A DNA stretch of 26,764 bases from CAZAFL01 sp964484465 (GTDB taxonomy: Bacteria > Bacteroidota > Ignavibacteria > UBA10030 > SZUA-254): positions 1 through 26,764 of the forward strand of contig CAZAFL010000033.1 in the NCBI GenBank assembly GCA_964484465.1. Reading direction: 5' to 3'. Positions 1 to 6,479 of the stretch are shown piece by piece. The position numbers were made by a program, and so were the translations under genes. Below the pieces are notes generated by a model. The model ran no database searches. It saw nothing but the letters and a program-made list of their open reading frames with translations, and was not told the DNA's origin. Each line of letters opens with the position of its first letter. Position 1 is the stretch's first letter.

Positions 1-358
1 TTGCCGTCTGCCACTGCTCTTCAGTGATGCCGAGACCGGCGTGAGCCACTTTTAACGGGCGACCGGTGTAGAAACAGGGACCGCCGGTTGCCTGACAAAT
101 CTGTTCCACGACAAGCTGTCGTATTCGTTTCTTGGAATCGATACCGTGTCCCGCGAAAAATTTTCCAAGCAGCGGGTCATTCACCAGACGAGGGACAAAA
201 TCATCAATGACCGCGGCAATCGCGTCATATCCGCCGAGCCGCTGATAGAGTGACTTCTCTTCTTTCGCCTGACCACTGACGTGCGTACTTACCGATATGC
301 ATAACACCAGCAACGCAAAGAACAATGACACTGTTCGCACAGCATGTTGTGCCTGCAT
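1..358 (-). CDS. Exported group 1 truncated haemoglobin (5' part; C-terminus beyond the window)
   Basis: The frame opens at an ATG at 356-358, preceded by a strong ribosome-binding site (AAGGAG, six bases before the ATG), and stays open to the window edge, giving 119 codons. Residues 1-30 form a signal peptide with a hydrophobic core (VSLFFALLVLCISV), so the globin should be exported to the periplasm or held at the envelope. The globin fold starts at SLYQRLGGYDAIAAV. It then shows FFAGHG, the GGPC-type segment (QATGGPCFYTGR) and AHAGLGIT, which carries the likely proximal haem histidine. The B-helix reads DDFVPRL, so the tyrosine usual at B10 in classic TrHbN appears to be valine, a pattern I recall from other exported truncated globins. 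Role in O2 or NO binding or oxidation is inferred from the family. The end of the gene is not visible. Confidence 0.9.
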   Translation of the reverse strand, partial: MQAQHAVRTVSLFFALLVLCISVSTHVSGQAKEEKSLYQRLGGYDAIAAVIDDFVPRLVNDPLLGKFFAGHGIDSKKRIRQLVVEQICQATGGPCFYTGRPLKVAHAGLGITEEQWQTA

Positions 359-479
359 GGATGTCTCCTTCCTGGATTGGTGGTTGAGAATGAGTTGGTT
401 GTTACCTGATAAACTAAAATCATCAAAAAGTTGAAAAAAAGAACTCTCTTTGATAGTACGGAGAATATAGTGGTATAAG

Positions 480-529
480 CCCTGAGAATCAAATTCAGGG
501 TTGACATATCCTGTCCTTTATATTGATAT
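480..529 (+). promoter_or_regulatory. Possible sigma-70-like promoter with adjacent inverted repeat upstream of the YjjX-type gene
   Basis: TTGACA at 501-506 is followed 17 bases later by TGATAT at 524-529, a plausible but imperfect -35/-10 pair about 88 bases before the gene start. Directly upstream, CCCTGA (480-485) and TCAGGG (495-500) form a 6-bp inverted repeat with a 9-base loop touching the -35, which could be an operator. The rest of 359-616 is AT-rich and must also hold the promoter of the divergent globin gene; I could not place that one. Confidence 0.3.
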
Positions 530-616
530 AGCATTGAAAGAATCATATATTAACTTCGCAAGGATAAAGACACAATTAACATATTTATCCTGATCGTTCA
601 TATCAATCGTCGCCTC

Positions 617-1180
617 ATGCTTATAGGTATTGCCAGCACACGCGGACCGAAAGTCGATGCAGTGAAGAAGACTATCGAATCACTACAGCGGCTGCACGCT
701 CCTTTCGCCGACGTGAAGTATCTAATGTATGATGTTGATGGAGGAGTTGTCATGCCCCGGTCAATCGAAGAACTCATGAACGGCGCACGACAGCGGGTTG
801 TGTCATTACAACAGAAGCTCGCCGATGAACATCAACTTGCAGATTACTTTATCGGCATGGAGGGAGGGTTTCATACTATTGAATCAAACGGTGAGAAACT
901 CGCCTTCCTTCAAAGCTGGGCGTATGTGAGCAACGGAGAAAAAGGATGCTTCGGAAGCTCAGGCAACGTTCTCGTCCCGGACGCAATTGCTCATGAAGTG
1001 ATGGTGAAAGGAAGGGACCTGTCTGAAGTCATCGATGAATTTTCACAGCAAATCGATGTCCGGAGTAAACAGGGAACATGGGGAATTCTTACGCGCGACC
1101 TTCTGACACGACAGCAATCCTTCGAGATCGCGCTGACTGCCGCCTTTGCGCCGTTCTATAATAAGGCGACATACATTTGA
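617..1180 (+). CDS. yjjX: Non-canonical purine NTP phosphatase, YjjX family (inosine/xanthosine triphosphatase)
   Basis: This 187-residue protein matches the YjjX/DUF84 family in length and motif order. It has an N-terminal nucleotide-binding strand and loop (GIASTRGPKVDAVKKTI; the family has ATTNPAKIxAI here), then MPRSIEELMNGARQRV, corresponding to the E.TxxGARNR region. DYFIGMEGGF corresponds to the acidic WVAIEAG segment, and the last third (RSKQGTWGILT, then FAPFYN near the end) matches GxIGxxT and SPFHN of E. coli YjjX. The family hydrolyses ITP and XTP to remove deaminated purines from the nucleotide pool in the cytoplasm. The ATG at 617 has no obvious ribosome-binding site; no better start is visible. 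It is a single gene, divergent from the globin and followed by a palindromic repeat. Confidence 0.85.
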   Translation: MLIGIASTRGPKVDAVKKTIESLQRLHAPFADVKYLMYDVDGGVVMPRSIEELMNGARQRVVSLQQKLADEHQLADYFIGMEGGFHTIESNGEKLAFLQSWAYVSNGEKGCFGSSGNVLVPDAIAHEVMVKGRDLSEVIDEFSQQIDVRSKQGTWGILTRDLLTRQQSFEIALTAAFAPFYNKATYI

Positions 1181-1195
1181 GTTGCATTGTGTAAA

Positions 1196-1273
1196 CGTCA
1201 TTCCCACATGTTTTTAGTGGGAATCCAGGATAAAGCCCTGTCTGGATTCCCGATAGAAGCATTCGGGAATGAC
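1196..1273. repeat. Palindromic interspersed-repeat-like element (four-arm inverted repeat)
   Basis: The outer arms GTCATTCCC (1197-1205) and GGGAATGAC (1265-1273) are perfect inverted repeats. Inside, TTCCCAC/GTGGGAA, GGGAATCCAG/CTGGATTCCC and ATTCCCGA/TCGGGAAT form further pairs, so the segment can fold as one long hairpin or as a cruciform of two small ones. It lies between the stops of two convergent genes and has no coding capacity. The pattern resembles the small dispersed TCATTCCC...GGGAATGA repeats of many bacterial genomes; with only one copy here, dispersal is inference. A second small hairpin, CCGATC-ATCA-GATCGG (1289-1304), follows and may be part of the same unit. The element may double as a bidirectional terminator. 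Confidence 0.55.
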
Positions 1274-1332
1274 CTAGGAGCGTAGCGTCCGATCATCAGA
1301 TCGGATCAGGAGGAGACCCTGAAACCCGGATG

Positions 1333-2577
1333 TTACCTAACCAGCGACATCTTCTTCACTTGCGTGAATGCATTCTTGTTACCGCTAAAACTCTTCGCTT
1401 CGAGAGCGTAAAAATATGACCCCGAGGGAAGATTACCCGCATCAAAACGCACTGAGTGTGTCCCGGGGTTCTGGGCTTCATTCAATAAAACCTCTACTAT
1501 CTGACCGAGAGTATTGTACACTTTAAGAGTGACAAAATTCTCAGCAGGCAATTCATAATTGACTGTCGTCGACGGGTTAAACGGGTTCGGATAATTCTGG
1601 TCGAGGTTGTAGCCTGATTTCGGCAGGTCATTTTCATCACCGACTGCGGTGAGCGACTGTTTGCTCCACGTTCCTCCGCCGTTCGCCGTCGTCAAAATTG
1701 TCTGCCCCCCGCCGACAACAATACCGTTATTCGCGTCGCTGAATGAAACGCTAGTCAGCGTTTGCGCCGTACCGCTCGTTTGCAGTGTCCACGTCGAACC
1801 GCCGTTAGTCGTGCGGAGAATTCTTCCAGCATAACCTGTCACCGTTCCTGTGTTCGCATCGGAAAAGTAAACGCCATACAGGTCGTACGGTGTTCCGCTT
1901 GTTTGTGCGGTCCATGACGAGCCGCCATTCACCGTGTGTAGAATTGTTCCGGATGCCCCAACGGCTGTCCCGTGATTCGCGTCGACAAAATAGACGCCGA
2001 TGAGGTCGTTACCGGTTCCGCTGTTGACGCTTGTCCATGATAAACCGCCGTTGCCGGTGCGCAGAATTGTGCCGAGATATCCCACAGCCGCTCCAGCGCC
2101 GCTGCCGGTCAGCGACACGCTGATTAAATGATTTCCTGTTCCGCTGGATACCGCTGTCCAGCTTGAGCCGCTATTGATGGTTCGGATAATTGTGCCGTTG
2201 TTCCCGACCGCGACTCCGATGTTCACGTCCATAAACGATACTCCCTGGAGAGAATTGGAAGCATTCCCCGACTGAGGCGTCCACGTCGTCCCGCCGTTCG
2301 TCGTTCGTATGATAACCGTTGTCGAATACTCGTCACCGCCTACCGCTGTGCCGGTTGATGAATTCACAAAGGAAACTGCATGCAGGTTCATGCCTGTCTG
2401 ACTTGACTGGCTTGTCCAGTTTTTTCCTCCATTATTGGTTCTCAAAACTGTGCCCCCGAACCCAACTACACTTCCGTTATTGCTGCCAATTAATTGCACT
2501 CCTCTCAACGTCTGTGCATGTATGCACGAACTCAAAATAGCCGCGCATAAAAAAAATGTAGATATGCCATATTTCAT
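1333..2577 (-). CDS. Secreted Ycf48-like beta-propeller protein with T9SS sorting domain
   Basis: The protein has 414 residues. Residues 1-22 are a signal peptide ending near IHAQT. Residues about 38-322 contain seven repeats of 40-45 residues with the pattern VGxxGTILRTxNGGxSW...SGT...L.GVxFxDANxGxA, typical of the Ycf48/Hcf136 (photosystem II assembly factor-like) and BNR propeller families; seven repeats suit a single closed seven-bladed propeller. Residues about 325-414 are a T9SS type A sorting domain: YPNPFNPSTTV, then TLKVYNTLGQ, LPSGSYFYAL and a basic end (QVKKMSLVR). The protein is therefore expected to be exported and displayed on, or released from, the outer membrane. GAGGG lies just upstream of the ATG. 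Photosynthetic function is not implied; ligand or partner is unknown. It is probably transcribed alone: a hairpin separates it from the upstream transporter gene. Confidence 0.85.
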   Translation of the reverse strand: MKYGISTFFLCAAILSSCIHAQTLRGVQLIGSNNGSVVGFGGTVLRTNNGGKNWTSQSSQTGMNLHAVSFVNSSTGTAVGGDEYSTTVIIRTTNGGTTWTPQSGNASNSLQGVSFMDVNIGVAVGNNGTIIRTINSGSSWTAVSSGTGNHLISVSLTGSGAGAAVGYLGTILRTGNGGLSWTSVNSGTGNDLIGVYFVDANHGTAVGASGTILHTVNGGSSWTAQTSGTPYDLYGVYFSDANTGTVTGYAGRILRTTNGGSTWTLQTSGTAQTLTSVSFSDANNGIVVGGGQTILTTANGGGTWSKQSLTAVGDENDLPKSGYNLDQNYPNPFNPSTTVNYELPAENFVTLKVYNTLGQIVEVLLNEAQNPGTHSVRFDAGNLPSGSYFYALEAKSFSGNKNAFTQVKKMSLVR

Positions 2578-2770
2578 TCTGACCCTCTCAAAAAATCCAA
2601 CTCCATTTAATCCAAATTTTACCGGGAAAGCAAGTCAAATGTGATAGAGAGCTCAACTCTCATGCCAGAAAGTGTGTTTTTGTCAAAAAAGCGAGATCTT
2701 GACGGTTGTGGAATTAAAAAGGAAGAATAAATGCAGGAAGAGAGTTAGAGAATGCGGGAAGAATGACCAA

Positions 2771-2803
2771 ACCTCGTTCCCAGGCGGCCCTTGAGAACGA
2801 GGT
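2771..2803 (-). terminator. Strong hairpin downstream of the transporter gene
   Basis: ACCTCGTTC (2771-2779) pairs with GAACGAGGT (2795-2803); the pairing continues inward to about 12 consecutive pairs including one G-U. It lies 9 bases past the stop of the NicO/UreH gene. There is no U-run on the minus strand (TTGGTCATTC follows), so termination is inferred from position and stem strength only. The rest of 2578-2811 shows nothing recognisable apart from the ribosome-binding site of the propeller gene. Confidence 0.45.
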
Positions 2804-2811
2804 CAATGCCG

Positions 2812-5010
2812 CTACATGAACAACCCATCTGAGATGCCAATCTGCCACGCGTAAAACAACCCGAAGCAGACGCTGATAATTCCCGCGCTCGTGCGAATGA
2901 TTGAATTCAAACGGTCATGTTTGGAGGTTATCGAAAATGGGAGTCCGATTAACGCGCTCATCAGGAACATCCCTCCAACTGACCCGATTCCGAAAATCGC
3001 AATATACAGTAACGCCAGTGCGCGGGAAGAAATCGTGGCAAGAACGACAAGCATCAGCGCGGCGCTTCCAGCCATTCCGTGAACCATTCCGACAAAAAAC
3101 GGTTTCTTGCCGACCTTTGCCGTATGATGATGTGATTGTTCATGTGCATGTTCATGAAGATGAGGGTGAACATGAAGATGATGGTTATGCTCATGGGTAT
3201 GAACGTGAAATGTCGTTCCCTTTTTGATTTTCCAGAGCACATTTGCACCGAGGATGATGAGCATGAGTGCGACGGAAAACTCCATTCCCATCGCAATTTT
3301 ATCCGGAATCTGAAAATGGAATGCAATAACAATCAATCCCACAATAAGAAGAGAAGCCGTATGCCCCAATCCCCACAGCGCGCCGACAATCGACGAACTC
3401 CAGAATCCTTTCCGCTCGCTGACAATTGTCGAAACCGCGACGAGATGGTCGGCATCGAGGGCATGCTTCAAGCCAAGGACAAAACCGAGACCGAGAATAG
3501 AAAGCGAACCGGCACGCAAGACCGCTTCCAGCGAAAATGTGCTGTGCAGGAGACCAGCCGGAAGAGCAATTCCTGTTTGAGCGAACGCCTGCTGTGAAAT
3601 AATCGCTCCGGCAATGGAAATCACCAGCGCGCTGAAGACCGGCGCCCATCGCATCAACGCTCCACCGGTTGTAAATCGCTGGAAAAATTTCCGTGCGTAC
3701 ACCATCATTAAACCGATTCCCGTCAAGACTCCCGCCAACCCGACACTGAAAGCGACTATCAGCAATAATCCGAAGGCAACACGTCCAAGCGCGATGGCGC
3801 TGAGCAAAACGACAATTGCCGACGGACACGGAAGCAAACCACCTGATACTCCAAGCGCAAGCAAACTTTTCCACGTCACCGGTGCGCCGTCTGCTCCCGG
3901 AGGAAGATGTGAATGTGAACGGCCATCGTGCGAATGGTCGTGATCACCGTGACTATGCGAATGCGCGTGGCCATCATGGGTGTGGACTATCCCTCTTGCG
4001 GTCAAATATCTTTTCCGCAAAAGTGAAAGGCCGATTCCCACCACGATGAGGCCGGATATCAATCCGAGCCATGAGAAAAGTCTTTCGGGTAAAACATAGT
4101 TCGAAGCAAAGAGGGCTATGAACCCCATCGCAAAAACTCCGATCGTATGAGTCGCAGTAACAGTCAGACCTAGAAATGCAGCATGTTTGGCAGTGCCCCG
4201 CTGGCCGACGAGGTATGCTGCGACAATTGTTTTGCCGTGTCCGGGGGTGAGGGCATGTCCAGCACCAAGCATCATCGCAATGAGCAGGGAAACTACCATC
4301 ACCGGAAGGCTCAATTCTTTCGCAGAGATTAATTCTGCAAAGCCGTCTTTTGTCTTTTCAACGAGCGAACGCGTAAACGAAACTGCAGAGGAAACTCCAG
4401 TAATATTCCCTGGAACAAATTCAATTGTGGCCTCCGAAACCTGAAGAGGATTCGTAAGCCGGTCAGCAGGGTATTGACGAAGCTCGTTTGTTATATCGTT
4501 CTGCGGAACCGACGAATTTTTTATTTCTTCACCATTCAACGGACGAATTATTATTTCCTTCCATCCCATTCTCTCTCCAGCATTACGGTCGATAAAATTG
4601 AGACCGTGGGAGTTCTGATTTTTTGGAAGAACGCCTTCAAACACGGGTTCAAAGCGAATTGTTTTTAATCCGCCCTGACCTTCCGGAAACGACAGGTCAT
4701 ATTTCTGCATTTCAACAGGAACGGTTTTTCCATCAACAAGGATGTTTAATCCATTGAGGATTTCGCCGCTCTTTGTTTTAGCATACAACGCCTGTTCCTG
4801 GTCATCTGCAATACCGTCATGATTACCGTCGATGCGTGAGAACTCCTGAGTCGTCGGGATTTCGGCAATATCCATGACATAGACAAGTCGGAATTTCTCT
4901 CCTGCCAGCTCAATGCGCGTGTACCTGTTCACGCTAAAAATTCCGAGCGGGTGAGCACTGAGCATACTCAAAGAAGTTATCAAGAATACGAAAATTAAAA
5001 TCTTTTTCAT
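2812..5010 (-). CDS. Double nickel/cobalt-type transporter: NicO domain fused to a UreH/NiCoT-like domain
   Basis: The protein has 732 residues in three parts. Residues 1-19 are a signal peptide ending SAHPLG. Residues about 20-230 form an exported domain that carries a canonical EF-hand-like loop (D61, N63, D65, G66, E72). Residues about 235-475 are a NicO/RcnA-type permease with GHALTPGHGK (251-260) and a histidine-rich loop at 343-368. Residues about 500-732 are a second permease half with GLKHALDADH (513-522), which fits the HX4DH signature of NiCoT/UreH transporters (H516, D521, H522), plus GLGHTAS (547-553) and a second histidine-rich loop (602-629). The families move Ni2+ or Co2+ across the inner membrane; direction cannot be read here. 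Single-module relatives are usually 200-500 residues, so this looks like a fusion. It is the last gene of the DUF4331-TPR-transporter unit, 42 bases after the TPR stop. Confidence 0.85.
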   Translation of the reverse strand: MKKILIFVFLITSLSMLSAHPLGIFSVNRYTRIELAGEKFRLVYVMDIAEIPTTQEFSRIDGNHDGIADDQEQALYAKTKSGEILNGLNILVDGKTVPVEMQKYDLSFPEGQGGLKTIRFEPVFEGVLPKNQNSHGLNFIDRNAGERMGWKEIIIRPLNGEEIKNSSVPQNDITNELRQYPADRLTNPLQVSEATIEFVPGNITGVSSAVSFTRSLVEKTKDGFAELISAKELSLPVMVVSLLIAMMLGAGHALTPGHGKTIVAAYLVGQRGTAKHAAFLGLTVTATHTIGVFAMGFIALFASNYVLPERLFSWLGLISGLIVVGIGLSLLRKRYLTARGIVHTHDGHAHSHSHGDHDHSHDGRSHSHLPPGADGAPVTWKSLLALGVSGGLLPCPSAIVVLLSAIALGRVAFGLLLIVAFSVGLAGVLTGIGLMMVYARKFFQRFTTGGALMRWAPVFSALVISIAGAIISQQAFAQTGIALPAGLLHSTFSLEAVLRAGSLSILGLGFVLGLKHALDADHLVAVSTIVSERKGFWSSSIVGALWGLGHTASLLIVGLIVIAFHFQIPDKIAMGMEFSVALMLIILGANVLWKIKKGTTFHVHTHEHNHHLHVHPHLHEHAHEQSHHHTAKVGKKPFFVGMVHGMAGSAALMLVVLATISSRALALLYIAIFGIGSVGGMFLMSALIGLPFSITSKHDRLNSIIRTSAGIISVCFGLFYAWQIGISDGLFM

Positions 5011-5052
5011 AATTTTCTTTATGTTTTCTTTCGGAAAATAAAAACAGTTTGA

Positions 5053-6393
5053 TTATTGGATCGATGCAAGTGATTTTTCTGGCGAAGCGTTATTCACGCC
5101 ATCGATAAGCATAACTTTCCAAAATGGATTCTCGCTACGCGAACGCTCGAACATTTGTTCTGCTTTTTCCTTCATCCCCGCGGCGGAATAAATCATTCCC
5201 GCATGATGATGAAGAGAAAAGCTCGATGTATTCAACCGCATCGCGCGGTCGATCAAAGGCATCGATTCGGAAACCCTTCCGGCTTTGTAGAGAGTCCACG
5301 CGTATGTTTCCAGTACATCGATGTTCTCCGGACGAGCTTTATATTCCTTCTTCATTCTGTCCAGAGCTTCAGAAAGATTGATATCATGATTGGCACAAAA
5401 CATTGCGTATTCGCGGTTGATATTCCATCCGTCTTTCTCGTGCTGTTCGAACATCTGGAGTACAATTTTCACAACACCATCGGCGTTCTTTAACTGACCA
5501 TCCATCCGATAGATTTCAGCGAGCTGCTCGATGAAAAGATGTTCGGGTGTTGCCTGGTAGGCTTTGCTGAGCAGGTCGATCGCTTCCTGAGTTTTTCCCT
5601 CTGCCCGGCGCACCTGTGCCAAGCCGCTTATGGCGTAACCGTATTCAGGGCGTTCTGTAAGAATGCCGTTGAAAATAAATTCCGCTGTGTCGAGTTTTCC
5701 TTCATTCAAATATAATTTGCCGAGATTGTATAATGCCCAGGCGCGATTTTCCTGTCCCGACATCCCCGCCTCGGCGGCAAGTTTCATAGCGTCTGCTGCA
5801 CCTTCAGGGTCTCCGTGCAGCTCGCGGAGATATGATGCACGGGAATAGGAACGAAGGTCGGGGCGAAGGGTTAACATTCTATCGCATGCCTTCACTGCTT
5901 CATCATACAGACCCGATTCCACGTCAGCGTCGCAAAGGACGCCGTAAGCCGTAGCGCTGTAGGGATTTTCCCCAATGATTTTACCGGCAATTTCTTTCGC
6001 GTCCTGAAAATGATGGAGCGTCATAAGCAATGACGCATTGGTAATATTGGTTTGAAAATCATTTGGGTCACGTTTCAACGCTTCATTAATCAGCCGTTGT
6101 GCTTTTGGAATATATTCATGATGATTACCGGTAATCCTCGATTCCTGGAGAAATAACTGAGCAAGTTCAACATAATTTTTCACAACATCCGGCTTTTTTC
6201 GAATCTCTTCCCGATAATACTCGACGGCTTTCTGCGCGTTCAGGAATTCTGATGATACGTTAGCGCTTCCACTTCTCCTGCTTAATGTCGGAAGGTCGGA
6301 CATATTTTCCCGTTGTCGTGTAAAAAAATACGAGAGACCGCCAACCATCAGAATCATCACTGCAATAAATATCGTTTTCCTGTACTGTTTCAT
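5053..6393 (-). CDS. Membrane-anchored TPR protein of the DUF4331 operon
   Basis: I place the start at the ATG at 6391-6393 because GAGGAAAAC lies directly before it. The longer open frame (to 6450) would begin inside a stem-loop and lacks a ribosome-binding site. The 446-residue product has one N-terminal membrane segment (about residues 6-24, KTIFIAVMILMVGGLSYFF), then a short linker and roughly ten tetratricopeptide-like helical pairs to the end, for example YDEAVKACDRMLTLRPD and KTQEAIDLLSKAYQATPE. TPR solenoids bind protein partners; here the solenoid probably faces the periplasm. No catalytic motif is visible. It sits between the DUF4331 secreted protein and the metal-transporter gene, so a scaffold or assembly role for one of those is the natural guess, not shown. 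Confidence 0.8.
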   Translation of the reverse strand: MKQYRKTIFIAVMILMVGGLSYFFTRQRENMSDLPTLSRRSGSANVSSEFLNAQKAVEYYREEIRKKPDVVKNYVELAQLFLQESRITGNHHEYIPKAQRLINEALKRDPNDFQTNITNASLLMTLHHFQDAKEIAGKIIGENPYSATAYGVLCDADVESGLYDEAVKACDRMLTLRPDLRSYSRASYLRELHGDPEGAADAMKLAAEAGMSGQENRAWALYNLGKLYLNEGKLDTAEFIFNGILTERPEYGYAISGLAQVRRAEGKTQEAIDLLSKAYQATPEHLFIEQLAEIYRMDGQLKNADGVVKIVLQMFEQHEKDGWNINREYAMFCANHDINLSEALDRMKKEYKARPENIDVLETYAWTLYKAGRVSESMPLIDRAMRLNTSSFSLHHHAGMIYSAAGMKEKAEQMFERSRSENPFWKVMLIDGVNNASPEKSLASIQ

Positions 6394-6410
6394 GTTTTCC
6401 TCGAATAAGC

Positions 6411-6464
6411 GTGAAAGCTCCGGCATCCGCAGTCCCCGACACCATTTCACGCCGGAGCCTTCAC
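6411..6464 (-). other. Intercistronic stem-loop between the DUF4331 and TPR genes
   Basis: GTGAAAGCTCCGGC (6411-6424) is complementary to GCCGGAGCCTTCAC (6451-6464) over 14 positions with a single mismatch (a G-U pair on one strand). The stem lies between the DUF4331 stop and the TPR ribosome-binding site. No U-run follows on the minus strand, so it is more likely a processing, stability or attenuation element than a full terminator. Confidence 0.5.
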
Positions 6465-6479
6465 TGGTTATTGAACGTG

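Noticed and set aside
289..546. Minus-strand 85-codon frame over the globin start
   Set aside because: It crosses the globin signal-peptide region in another frame and has no family features; the globin frame has a strong ribosome-binding site.
1640..2480. Apparent DNA direct repeats that could suggest a CRISPR or tandem repeat array
   Set aside because: The spacing of about 130 bases matches the seven protein blades, and the repeats are diverged at codon level; no constant repeat with unique spacers exists.
3136..3597. Plus-strand frame with Met-rich repeats (MFMCMFMKMRVNMKMM)
   Set aside because: Antisense reading of the CAT/CAC histidine codons in the histidine-rich loop.
3299..3874. Minus-strand 191-codon frame within the transporter gene
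   Set aside because: Same strand, other frame of the NicO/UreH gene; composition rich in R, C, S and W and no motif, so a shadow.
5053..6450. TPR gene starting at 6450
   Set aside because: That start lies inside the stem-loop with no ribosome-binding site; the ATG at 6393 has GAGGAAAAC directly upstream.
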